34,793 bases of DNA, taken from Anaerolineales bacterium. GTDB lineage: Bacteria; Chloroflexota; Anaerolineae; Anaerolineales; Villigracilaceae. The notes beneath the pieces are model-generated. The model worked only from the letters and a program-made list of their open reading frames with translations, had not been told where the DNA came from and ran no database searches. The DNA lies in contig JAEURI010000104.1 of the NCBI GenBank assembly GCA_016789225.1, positions 1 to 34,793 on the forward strand, written 5' to 3'. This document shows, in pieces, positions 23,738 to 31,427 of the stretch; the first letter of the stretch is position 1, and each line of letters begins with the position of its first letter. The position numbers and the translations under genes were made by a program.

Positions 23738-24345
23738 GCCTTTTCTCCCATCAACACTTTATAAACGGAGGAACGCAATACACTCTGCAAACGGCTCAAG
23801 CGGGTTTCGAGGGTGTTGTCGTAATACAACTTTCCATCCGCCGCGCTTACAGCCACACCGGTGCCCTCCTCCAGTTTTTTACCGGACGAAAACTTCCCAT
23901 TCAGTTCTTTGGAGAGTTCATCCAATTTCAATGTCTTTTGTGTTGACTCATCCGCCCGTACTTCGGCCTCGCTCACCTTCAGCTGGGTCAACGCTTCGCG
24001 CGCAAGCATCGAAGCAATCTCACCATAATCGGGACGTTTCGTTATGGATGCGAGCTGTTTCCTGACCTCATCGAACACATCGTTCAATATCTTTTCACGT
24101 TTGTCCAACTGTGCCGAGCGGGATTTCAACTGCGAAGTGGCCGATGACTGGCTGCGAAGACGGTCTGCATCCTGTTTTGCGCGCTCCAGGATGGCTTTCC
24201 GCTCAGACTCTGCCTGTTCCTGGGCACGCCTGCGGATAGCTTCTGCCTTCTCCTTGGCTTCGGCGTGAAGCTGATCCGCTTCCTCCCGCGCCTCCACCAT
24301 GATCGCCCGCGCAAGCAACTCGATATCTTCTTCTTCAGATTTCAT
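23734..24345 (-). CDS. atpE: V/A-type ATPase subunit E (peripheral stalk)
   Basis: 203 residues. A long charged N-terminal helix (~5-110; EEADQLHAEAKEKAEAIRRRAQEQAESERKAIL) is followed by a compact C-terminal domain (~115-203) with GTGVAVSAADGKLYYDNTLETRLSRLQSVLRSSVYKVL, typical of subunit E. It pairs with the G/H coil to hold the A3B3 head still. It overlaps the subunit A start by four bases. Not the F-type c subunit that shares the symbol. Confidence 0.9.
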   Translation of the reverse strand: MKSEEEDIELLARAIMVEAREEADQLHAEAKEKAEAIRRRAQEQAESERKAILERAKQDADRLRSQSSATSQLKSRSAQLDKREKILNDVFDEVRKQLASITKRPDYGEIASMLAREALTQLKVSEAEVRADESTQKTLKLDELSKELNGKFSSGKKLEEGTGVAVSAADGKLYYDNTLETRLSRLQSVLRSSVYKVLMGEKA

Positions 24346-24394
24346 AGCGCCAAATCCAATCTTTTTCCTCGTGACAGTTTCGCACAGGAAAGGT

Positions 24395-24700
24395 CTATAA
24401 CTTGATGCCGATCGCCCTCAGGACGATGTCGCCAAGCGATGCCTGGCCCTCGGGAACTCCGCCGCGCGATGGGATTTCCACAACCAGCGGAATGGTGCTC
24501 CGCAGACTGAGATGCTCCATGCGGGCCGGGATTAATTCAGCCACATCCTGCGTGACGAGCACGATGCCAATGTCTTTATTGGCTTGCGCCTCGTCCAATG
24601 CCTTATTCACCTCATCGGCTGTTGTGGCGACCTTGCCGCCCACGCCCGCGAGGGAAAACCCGAGCACTGCATCAGGGTGACCGATGACCAGGATCTTCAT
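24395..24700 (-). CDS. atpF: V/A-type ATPase subunit F (central stalk)
   Basis: 101 residues, usual length. Opens MKILVIGHPDAVLGFSLAGV and contains IGIVLVTQDVAELIP and PLVVEIPSRGGVP, all family signatures. It binds subunit D in the rotor. Located between K and E, 26 nt after K; a ~50-nt gap separates it from E. Confidence 0.95.
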   Translation of the reverse strand: MKILVIGHPDAVLGFSLAGVGGKVATTADEVNKALDEAQANKDIGIVLVTQDVAELIPARMEHLSLRSTIPLVVEIPSRGGVPEGQASLGDIVLRAIGIKL

Positions 24701-24726
24701 AAATTATCCTTTTTCTTCGAGGATGG

Positions 24727-25161
24727 TTACGGAAGAATGAGGAAGGAAATGATCAAGCCGTAGATGGCAATTCCTTCGGAGAGACCCACGAAGATAAGCG
24801 CACGGCCGAATGATTCAGGCTTCTCCGCGGTAGCGCCAACCGCCGCGGCACCGGCATTTCCCACCGCAATACCCGCGCCGATACAAGCCAAGCCAGTGGA
24901 AAGAGCAGCTGCCAGGGTGGCATATTGGTCGACATTTGCTGCTTCTTGAGCAGAGCCAGACGCGAGTACCGAGGTTGGCGAAGCGAACCACATGAACGCC
25001 AAACCGGCAGAGAACAACCCAACAAGGAAGTTAAAGGTATTAAAGCCATTCACCATGCGAGAAACCGCCTGAGCAGGGCTGGCATTACCGTTCTTGAGCA
25101 AAAAAGCCACAGCAGGAATTACCGGGATCAAACCAACCAGGACAGCGAATACTAAAAACAT
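24727..25161 (-). CDS. atpK: V/A-type ATPase subunit K (membrane ring proteolipid)
   Basis: 144 residues with four hydrophobic segments (~1-22, 43-62, 82-108, 118-143). The second pair is the true proteolipid hairpin (GAGIAVGNAGAAAVGATAEKPESFGRALIFVGLSEGIAIYGLI), with the ion-carrying Glu129. The first pair carries no membrane carboxylate and is poorly Gly-rich, so each protomer should offer one ion site. This resembles 16-kDa-type K subunits rather than 8-kDa ones. No Na+-site Gln is obvious near the Glu, which favours protons, but the ion cannot be settled here. Confidence 0.93.
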   Translation of the reverse strand: MFLVFAVLVGLIPVIPAVAFLLKNGNASPAQAVSRMVNGFNTFNFLVGLFSAGLAFMWFASPTSVLASGSAQEAANVDQYATLAAALSTGLACIGAGIAVGNAGAAAVGATAEKPESFGRALIFVGLSEGIAIYGLIISFLILP

Positions 25162-25242
25162 TGTTTATCTCCTTTTAGTTAGATGGATAATTTTGGATCG
25201 GAATTTACATAGCGATTGAAATAGGAGTTCAATATCCAGGGG

Positions 25243-27246
25243 CTAGGCCTCCTCTTTCGAGGGACTTAACTTCAGCGGTTCGAAATGCATTCCGCCTCCG
25301 TGGAAGAACTTGCCCAGGATCTCATAGTAATGCAAACGCATGGTTTGAATGCCGACGATCAAACCTTCAAACCCGATGATGAAGATATTCCCGATGACAA
25401 TGGTGACCCAGAAACCGAAATCGGGCTCGTGCCCTGCCAGTGAGAAAATTGCCAGACTCAAACCACCATGCGCCACTGCAAACGCACCCACACGAATGAA
25501 CGAGAGTGTATTGCTCAACATGCTGATGACAGTTTCGATCAAGTCCATCAACGACTGGATGAGGAACATCAAGAACCCGCCAATACCCTTGCCTTCGATC
25601 AGGGTATGGCCTTCTACCATATTCCTGAAGAACCCGCCAAACATCACGATAATGCCAAAGACGGCAAGCAGGGTTGTAAACGGCAGCGGAAGCGAATTGA
25701 TGGCGACGGCCACCTTGGGCGCCAGGGCGGTATCGCCCAAAAATCCGCCAAGCATTGCAAGGAAACAAATATAAAAGATGAACGCCGCAATGCCGGTATG
25801 GCCAAAGAGCAGGTGCGCCCAATCTCTGGAGCGGATGTTATTGAGCATTCCCAGCAGGAAGGAAAACATCAATATGACAATGCCTGCATCGATGGCGATG
25901 CTCAAGATGCTCAAAATATTTTCCATTGGGCTGATCCATGTCGGCTCGAAATGGAAATGCAGATATTCTTCGATCAAATGTCCTTCAAACCCGAAAATGC
26001 TGCCATACAAATAACCAAAGAAAGCCGCCGAAGCGCCGCAGTAGGCGATCAGCAAACCCAGGCTTTGCATCCCGCCCATGAATATCCTGTTATGCATCAG
26101 GATACCCAGCACAAGCAGCACAAACCCTTGCCCAAGGTCGCCAAACATCGCCCCGTACAAAAGCGGGAAGGTGAACGCCATCAACAGGGTTGGGTCAAGC
26201 TCACCGTAGCTGGGATGACCATACGTCCCCACCAGCATTTGGATCGGCTTGAGCCATTTGTTCGTGCTCAATGCAACAGGCACCTGAGTGTGGTGACCTG
26301 AACGGCTCGTAGCCATTGTCTCGATCAAAATTTCACGTGAGGCTTCCTTGAGCCGTGTGGTTAGGGTTTCCAACTCAGAGGTCGGGACCCAGCCCACCAC
26401 CACATAGGTATGGCGAAGCTGGCCAAAGCGCACAATCGCATCCGCCATGACGCGGCTAATGTGCACATCCCAAAGCATATTCTGTAAATCGTTTTTGTAA
26501 GTACTGGCAAGTCCGACGAGATTCGCCCCCAGCTCGGCAATCTTCTTTTTTGAAACTTCGATCTCTTTCTTGAGCAATTCGGTGATCTGTTCGGGTGTCC
26601 CGCTGAATTCCTCGGGCAGGCTCAGCGGGTTGAGGTAGGCGCTCTTTGCGGCGCGCTCCAAAACGTCGGAATTGCTCTTTGAGCCCAGGATCCACACAAC
26701 CGGTTTTTGAGGGTCTTCGCGCAGGGTGAAAAACACATGCGGTACACGTAGCAGGCTGGTCTTCAAACGGCTGATATTCGCGGAAGGGATCACGCCGAGG
26801 ATGGAGTGCATGAAAGAGGATTTCCTCAATGCGCCAACCTCAACCTTTACATCCGCAATCGGCTCAATCTGACGGAGCTGACTCTCCAGCAACTCCAGCC
26901 TTTTGTTTTCAGCTGAAAGCTGGTCACTTACACCCTTGACCTCATCATCGATCCGGTCAACAGAGGGGCGCAGGGCATCCAGGTCGACCATTGAGCCGAC
27001 TTCAGCTTTGACAGGATATTCCTCCGGCAGGCTCAAGCTCTGCATGATGGCTTGGACCCTTCGTTCCATCGCAGAGAGACTTCCGGCTTTTTCCTGCCAG
27101 GTGCTGGGGCCAAGGCTTTCCAATCCCAGATACGAACTATCCACCTGATGAAACACGCCGCGGCCACTTAACACCTTCGCCACAGCGACCAGATCCTTCG
27201 ATGGAACGATCAACTCGACTTCAGACATTTCCTTCGGAAATAACAT
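25243..27246 (-). CDS. atpI: V/A-type ATPase subunit I (membrane stator, a-subunit equivalent)
   Basis: 667 residues. The cytoplasmic N-terminal part (~1-330) has two coiled-coil stretches (~95-125, 225-250). The C-terminal part (~345-650) has about seven to eight helices, including PLLYGAMFGDLGQGFVLLVLGI, the NTLSFIRVGAFAVAHGGLS segment with the essential Arg that faces the proteolipid ring, and the HYYEILGKFFHGGGMHFEPL end. It forms the half-channels for ions and links the stator stalks. ~80 nt separate it from K. Confidence 0.96.
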   Translation of the reverse strand: MLFPKEMSEVELIVPSKDLVAVAKVLSGRGVFHQVDSSYLGLESLGPSTWQEKAGSLSAMERRVQAIMQSLSLPEEYPVKAEVGSMVDLDALRPSVDRIDDEVKGVSDQLSAENKRLELLESQLRQIEPIADVKVEVGALRKSSFMHSILGVIPSANISRLKTSLLRVPHVFFTLREDPQKPVVWILGSKSNSDVLERAAKSAYLNPLSLPEEFSGTPEQITELLKKEIEVSKKKIAELGANLVGLASTYKNDLQNMLWDVHISRVMADAIVRFGQLRHTYVVVGWVPTSELETLTTRLKEASREILIETMATSRSGHHTQVPVALSTNKWLKPIQMLVGTYGHPSYGELDPTLLMAFTFPLLYGAMFGDLGQGFVLLVLGILMHNRIFMGGMQSLGLLIAYCGASAAFFGYLYGSIFGFEGHLIEEYLHFHFEPTWISPMENILSILSIAIDAGIVILMFSFLLGMLNNIRSRDWAHLLFGHTGIAAFIFYICFLAMLGGFLGDTALAPKVAVAINSLPLPFTTLLAVFGIIVMFGGFFRNMVEGHTLIEGKGIGGFLMFLIQSLMDLIETVISMLSNTLSFIRVGAFAVAHGGLSLAIFSLAGHEPDFGFWVTIVIGNIFIIGFEGLIVGIQTMRLHYYEILGKFFHGGGMHFEPLKLSPSKEEA

Positions 27247-27290
27247 GGCATCTCCAATTCATAACCCGCCGGGTGGGCAGGGTGAAGTAC

Positions 27291-28376
27291 TTACTGAATC
27301 ATGTTGGTCTTCAACAACAGCGGATGGAACTCTTCATCTTTCAACTTGGACGATTTTGCTTCGATCAAAACGACCAGATCCTGCACTTCAAAGTCGCTCA
27401 AGATCAAATATGCGAGCGGCAACCCGATATGGAATGGATACCCGATGAATGCCGATATGCATTGCCGCATCACTTGTTGTTTGAGGTGATGCTCCAGTTT
27501 CGGCAGCCCGGATTGGGGATGTTCGAGCAGCATATTGACATCCGTAATGTTCGGGTAGATGCGCGAAACCACAGCAGCAATATCCGAACCGGCGGCAATG
27601 GCACGCACGTCCTCATCCTTTACACGGTAACCGAATGGCAGGGTGTAGTTGATCAATTCCTCTTCGGATAATTTGTGGTAGATCTTGTAACGGATCACCC
27701 ACATCAAATTATTCAGGTCGAGCAGAGAGCCGACAAGCTTGGCCCCCATTTCTCGGTCCCTGCCGGAGAGGTTCTTGATCTCGCCCCACAGCCCGCGCCA
27801 ATAGTCCAAATCGAGCGCCACCTCCAGCGGAAAGAGGTTTTGCTCGGTGGAAAAACGCTTCATCGCAAAGGACATGGTCGCCTCGTAGGGCGTACCCTTC
27901 AACAGGTCGACAGCCGAGGCGATGTTTCCTGAATCCACCATGGCCTGCGCGGGAATGGAGGCGAAACTCCCAAAGGGAAAGAGAACTTCGCGTACACGCT
28001 CCCAGGCAGGGACATCTGAATTCCAGGAAGATACGGTTTGGATGCTGCGCAAAACGGCTTTGAGATTCCCCACTTCAAAATATCGATACATCTGCTTGAT
28101 AAGCGGACGGGTCTGTTCGGGCGCCTGTTGAACCACGCTCGAATAAGAATCCGCCAGTCGTTGTCGGATCTGCAGAATAACGCGCCGCGGCGTCAACTCT
28201 GTATCTTTTAATCCGGATATATATTTCCCGTACGGGGTGCTCTTCAGAGCGCCAGCCAAAGACTGAAAATCTGGAGAATCACTTAGACGGGTTATATCCT
28301 GGGGTGTGAGCAAGTCGGAATACATTGCCCGCACACGTGTGCTGATCGCCGCGTAACCTGAAACGCCGCTGGCCAT
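27291..28376 (-). CDS. atpC: V/A-type ATPase subunit C (AC39/d family)
   Basis: 361 residues. Helical funnel protein that couples the rotor stalk to the proteolipid ring. Visible family features are YAAISTRVRAMYSDLLTPQDITRL at the start, DLNNLMWVIRYKIYHKLSEEEL (~215-240), and the FQVQDLVVLIEAKSSKLKD-like end (FEVQDLVVLIEAK). Three nucleotides separate it from the G/H gene. Confidence 0.93.
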   Translation of the reverse strand: MASGVSGYAAISTRVRAMYSDLLTPQDITRLSDSPDFQSLAGALKSTPYGKYISGLKDTELTPRRVILQIRQRLADSYSSVVQQAPEQTRPLIKQMYRYFEVGNLKAVLRSIQTVSSWNSDVPAWERVREVLFPFGSFASIPAQAMVDSGNIASAVDLLKGTPYEATMSFAMKRFSTEQNLFPLEVALDLDYWRGLWGEIKNLSGRDREMGAKLVGSLLDLNNLMWVIRYKIYHKLSEEELINYTLPFGYRVKDEDVRAIAAGSDIAAVVSRIYPNITDVNMLLEHPQSGLPKLEHHLKQQVMRQCISAFIGYPFHIGLPLAYLILSDFEVQDLVVLIEAKSSKLKDEEFHPLLLKTNMIQ

Positions 28377-28379
28377 GGG

Positions 28380-28691
28380 TTATACCTTGCCAATCACACG
28401 TTCCAATACGAAGGCAACTGCCTTATCAAAATTTTTCTTTGCAGAGGCTTCGAACTCATCGTTCGTACTATCCCCGCTTGCTCCGCTTTGTCCGGATGTA
28501 TCGCTAGTTTGTGCGCTCGCGATCATTTTCCGCGCTTCTTCATGCGCATCAGATTTGGCTTTGGCGATCAGAGCCTGTGCTTCCTGCTCTGCTTTTACCG
28601 GAATTTCTGCCGCTTCCTTTCGCGCCTTTTCCTGTACTTCTTGCGCCTGCTTCTCGATCTCAAGTACCTGCTCGATGTGTTTCTCGTTCAT
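28380..28691 (-). CDS. atpH: V/A-type ATPase subunit G/H (peripheral stalk coil)
   Basis: 103 residues. The N-terminal two thirds are one charged helix with no hydrophobic anchor (HIEQVLEIEKQAQEVQEKARKE). A Ser/Gly/Asp-rich break (~62-78) comes before a final helix ending FVLERVIGKV, a common end for subunit H. It pairs with subunit E. It is the first gene of the V-ATPase operon, with its promoter 45-75 nt upstream. Confidence 0.88.
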   Translation of the reverse strand: MNEKHIEQVLEIEKQAQEVQEKARKEAAEIPVKAEQEAQALIAKAKSDAHEEARKMIASAQTSDTSGQSGASGDSTNDEFEASAKKNFDKAVAFVLERVIGKV

Positions 28692-28736
28692 AACGGTTTC
28701 ACCTCATACAGTACTTTCCGGATAATTATGGCTGTA

Positions 28737-28765
28737 ATTGTAAAGTATTAATACGGCTCAATCAA
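28737..28765 (-). promoter_or_regulatory. Promoter of the V/A-ATPase operon
   Basis: Minus strand TTGATT (plus 28760-28765), exactly 17 bases, then TACAAT (plus 28737-28742). Transcription would start ~40 nt before the G/H ATG. It lies after the F-type terminator, so the V operon is an independent unit. Confidence 0.7.
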
Positions 28766-28830
28766 GGGTGGGTTTTTCCCGGGTCGTGCAATAATGTACA
28801 TAGTGCGTTGCACAGTGACATATATATTAA

Positions 28831-28866
28831 ACAAAAAGAGGATCTTGAAAAATCAAGATCCTCTTT
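28831..28866 (-). terminator. Terminator of the F-type (Fo) operon
   Basis: Minus strand AAAGAGGATCTTGA / TCAAGATCCTCTTT perfect 14-bp stem with a four-base loop, then TTTTTGTTT. It starts 17 nt after the b-delta stop, marking the real end of the operon. Confidence 0.95.
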
Positions 28867-28882
28867 GATGACTTCTTCAGTC

Positions 28883-29602
28883 TTATTTCAAATTCTGGCG
28901 CAAGCCTTCGAGCTTACCAGCGACGGAAGCGTCAAGCACCTTCTCATCAACCTTGATGACCAGCCCGCCGAGAATGGAGGGGTCAACCTTAAAGGAATAA
29001 TCCTTCGCAGAAACGCTCTTCTTGACGGCTGCCTGCTCATCGTTGGTGAGCGGGAGCGCACTGGTAACGACAGCCGCTTCGCCCTTAAGCTCGTCACCGA
29101 CAACCACCACCTTGCCCGACTTGACGCCGGAGAAGAATTCATCGAGCAGTGCATGTTGTTTCTTCTCATCGAGAGCTTCGCCGACCAGTTTATTCGCAGC
29201 AGCGATGGCAAGCGCAGCAACTTGTCCGCGCAGGTCGCCAAGAATGCGATTGCGTTCGAGTTCTGCTTCTGCCAGCGCAGCATCGCGGGCCTTGGCGGCT
29301 TCCGCTTCAGCTGCAGCTTTCACATCCTTGCCGGCAGTAGCAGCGCGTTCCGTGGCTTCACGGACGATCTTGCTGGCTTCCGCCTGGGCTTCGTTCTTGA
29401 TCTTGTTCGCCTCATTCTCAGCATCTTTGCGGGCTTCCGCAGCGACGCGGGCATCTTCAAGACCCTGAGCGATCTTTTTCTTGCGGTTTTCCATCATGTC
29501 CAGCATGGGCTGATAGACCCAGGCGTTCAGTGTCAGAAACACAATGATGAACGCAATGATCTGAACAATGAGCAAACCGAGATTAATACCTAATGCTTCC
29601 AT
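28883..29602 (-). CDS. atpF: F-type ATP synthase b subunit fused to the C-terminal domain of delta
   Basis: 239 residues. Residues 1-~165 are a normal b subunit: membrane helix 5-28 (GLLIVQIIAFIIVFLTLNAW), YQPMLDMMENRKKKI, then a long Ala/Glu/Lys-rich helix ending AALAIAAANKLVGEAL. Residues ~165-239 match the C-terminal part of delta: LTNDEQAAVKKSV, then LGGLVIKVDEKVLDASVAGKLEGL. The N-terminal six-helix domain of delta, which binds the top of alpha, is absent. The known actinobacterial b-delta fusion keeps that domain and is about 445 residues long. The gene is last in its operon, with no F1 genes after it. Confidence 0.9.
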   Translation of the reverse strand: MEALGINLGLLIVQIIAFIIVFLTLNAWVYQPMLDMMENRKKKIAQGLEDARVAAEARKDAENEANKIKNEAQAEASKIVREATERAATAGKDVKAAAEAEAAKARDAALAEAELERNRILGDLRGQVAALAIAAANKLVGEALDEKKQHALLDEFFSGVKSGKVVVVGDELKGEAAVVTSALPLTNDEQAAVKKSVSAKDYSFKVDPSILGGLVIKVDEKVLDASVAGKLEGLRQNLK

Positions 29603-29621
29603 GTTTCAATGCTCCTTGGGC

Positions 29622-29861
29622 CTACACAACTTTGAAGAGCATCAGGAACGCGATGACCAGACAGTAGATCGCGATCGCTTCGGAGAACGCGATGCCGAGG
29701 ATCATATTGGTCAAGAGGTTCCCATAGGTATCGGGGTTGCGGGCCATGCCGGTCAGGGCGCCCTGTACACTCAAACCGATACCGACACCGGCACCTGCGG
29801 CACCGATCATTGCCAAACCCGCGCCAACAAAGCGCATCGCATCTAAAATATTACCTTCCAT
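29622..29861 (-). CDS. atpE: F-type ATP synthase c subunit
   Basis: 79 residues, a two-helix hairpin with Gly-rich first helix (GAAGAGVGIG), the ARNPD loop and the ion-carrying Glu61 in AFSEAIAIYCLVIAF. Positions that bind Na+ in sodium-driven rings (Gln near 28, Ser after the Glu) are Ile28 and Ala62 here, so proton coupling is expected. GGAGG sits seven to eight bases upstream of the ATG. It forms the rotor ring with the a subunit encoded just upstream. Confidence 0.97.
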   Translation of the reverse strand: MEGNILDAMRFVGAGLAMIGAAGAGVGIGLSVQGALTGMARNPDTYGNLLTNMILGIAFSEAIAIYCLVIAFLMLFKVV

Positions 29862-29897
29862 GATTCAAGCCTCCTTGGGATTATCCTGTTTTTATTA

Positions 29898-30887
29898 TTA
29901 CATCTCGTGCGCTTCTGCATGCGCTTCTTCGTGGTGCTCTTCGCCGTGTCCCTGGGTTGCCTGCGCCATGAAGACCATGGTCAACATACCGAACACGAAT
30001 GCCTGAATGATACCGACGAACAATTCGAACATCATCACCATCGCGGGCAGGATGGATATCTTGCCAAGCAGACCGGCAACGATGGCGACCAACACAATAC
30101 CCGCAAACATATTACCGAAAAGACGGAAGGCGAACGAAAGGATCTTCGAAACCTCGGAGATCAATTCCAGCAAGCCGACCAAAAAGTCCATCGCGCCGAA
30201 GAACGGCACCTTGAACATGCGCCTCGTATTGAAGAACTTGCTCAAATAGCCGATGCCCTGCGCGCGGAAGCCGATCACCTGGATCATCACCACAGAAATG
30301 ATGGCAAGCGCAGCAGTGAAGTTCAAATCCACCGAAATACCGCGAAAGAAGGGGTAAATTACATAATGCCCTTCTTCGGCAGTCAGAAACATGCCTTGCA
30401 CAGCATAACCGTGTTCGCCATGCGCTTCTTTAATGAGACCGATGGACTCAAAGCCGGGCACCAACTTCAACAGGTTTGCGAACAGCACATAAATCATGAT
30501 GGTTGCAAACCAGGGGAAGATCGCCCGAGCCCACTTGACACCCGCAGAACCTTCGGTCAGGTTATAGAGCATCTCAACCAAAGCTTCCATCAGGTTGCCA
30601 ATCCCACTCGGCACCATATCCGTCTGCGCGCTCTGTTTAATGGAGCGGTTGGTGAAAAACGCAATCCCGATCAGCAACACAAGCGTAATTGCCAACGTGG
30701 GAAGCGTATTCACAAGATAGAACGAGCCAATCACCGGCAAGGTGAAAAGCGGCTCATAACTCAGTTTTTCCGGGGCAACCACGATCTCAGGCTGAACAGG
30801 AACAAAGATCCCGCCCAGAATGAAACCTGCGATCATAAGGACCAGAACGATCCAGCGCCGCCAGGGGGTACGTTTTTGGGTTTCCAA
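29898..30887 (-). CDS. atpB: F-type ATP synthase a subunit
   Basis: 329 residues, longer than the ~270 of E. coli, with an extra loop (~150-185, GLIKEAHGEHGYAVQGMFLTAEEGHY) and a His/Glu-rich tail (HGEEHHEEAHAEAHEM). The essential Arg lies in AFRLFGNMFAGIVL, and the last helices have FELFVGIIQAFVFGMLTMVFMAQAT. It forms the two ion half-channels against the c ring. It begins nine bases after the atpZ/I-like gene. Confidence 0.96.
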   Translation of the reverse strand: METQKRTPWRRWIVLVLMIAGFILGGIFVPVQPEIVVAPEKLSYEPLFTLPVIGSFYLVNTLPTLAITLVLLIGIAFFTNRSIKQSAQTDMVPSGIGNLMEALVEMLYNLTEGSAGVKWARAIFPWFATIMIYVLFANLLKLVPGFESIGLIKEAHGEHGYAVQGMFLTAEEGHYVIYPFFRGISVDLNFTAALAIISVVMIQVIGFRAQGIGYLSKFFNTRRMFKVPFFGAMDFLVGLLELISEVSKILSFAFRLFGNMFAGIVLVAIVAGLLGKISILPAMVMMFELFVGIIQAFVFGMLTMVFMAQATQGHGEEHHEEAHAEAHEM

Positions 30888-30896
30888 GCCCGCCTC

Positions 30897-31178
30897 CTAA
30901 GCAGAAGTTTTATTATCTTCGGTCTCGTATTTTTCCTTTAGTTGAGCCAGCGCTTTGCGCGAAAGCCACAACATCAGGAAGACCGAAATGGGAATACCGG
31001 CGAACAACAGCACCAACGTAAACATCGGTTTGGTGCCAAAATAGCTATCGAGCCACAACCCGCCAAATACAGAGGCCAGAATCACCACAAGGGTCAAACA
31101 CCCCACCTGCCCGATCACAACGATCAGCAGGGTCTGAACCATGCTTCGGCGCCTCTGTTCCATGTCCGATTGTGTCAT
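30897..31178 (-). CDS. AtpZ/AtpI-like small membrane protein
   Basis: 93 residues, charged N-terminus then two membrane helices (~15-40, 52-70) with GLWLDSYFGTKPMFTLVLLFAGIPISV, matching the AtpZ/AtpI family found at the head of ATP synthase operons and linked to ring assembly or Mg/Ca supply. The start is set at 31178: a longer frame to 31256 would run through the promoter. There is no ribosome site before this ATG and the -10 box ends only nine bases upstream, so the message is probably leaderless. Confidence 0.85.
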   Translation of the reverse strand: MTQSDMEQRRRSMVQTLLIVVIGQVGCLTLVVILASVFGGLWLDSYFGTKPMFTLVLLFAGIPISVFLMLWLSRKALAQLKEKYETEDNKTSA

Positions 31179-31187
31179 AGCGCACGA

Positions 31188-31216
31188 ATTATAACTGACA
31201 GGTCTAAGGGCGTCAA
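31188..31216 (-). promoter_or_regulatory. Near-consensus promoter of the F-type operon, leaderless
   Basis: Minus strand TTGACG (plus 31211-31216), 17-base spacer, TATAAT (plus 31188-31193). The expected start point is two or three bases before the ATG at 31178. Confidence 0.8.
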
Positions 31217-31350
31217 ACGGAAATGGAAAACCCCTTTTGGAGGGATTTCCCGCCAAACCTCGGGCACTCTAGGCCTTTTCTCCGCCTGCTGCAACTCCCC
31301 TTTCCTCGAACAACGCCTCTTATCGACCTTTAGCTAGTCATTGTTTTCTG

Positions 31351-31397
31351 AAAACCTGTCGGCTCTGAATAGAGCCCGCAGGCGACAGACCGGTTTT
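31351..31397 (-). terminator. Large hairpin after nuoN, likely end of the complex I operon
   Basis: AAAACC, TGTC and GGCTC pair in register with GAGCC, GACA and GGTTTT (plus 31351-31397) around a six-base loop, with internal bulges. On the minus strand the stem ends in GGTTTTC, giving only a short T run. The rest of 31217-31427 shows no gene. Confidence 0.5.
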
Positions 31398-31427
31398 CCC
31401 GTCCATCACCTGCGGTACAGGGTCAAA

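Noticed and set aside
29622-29861. Sodium-driven F-type c ring
   Set aside because: Ile28 and Ala62 occupy positions that need Gln and Ser/Thr for Na+ binding, so proton coupling is more likely.
29907-30941. 344-codon plus-strand frame opposite the a subunit gene
   Set aside because: Antisense of a well-conserved membrane protein; the translation is His/Asp/Gln-rich and has no family resemblance.
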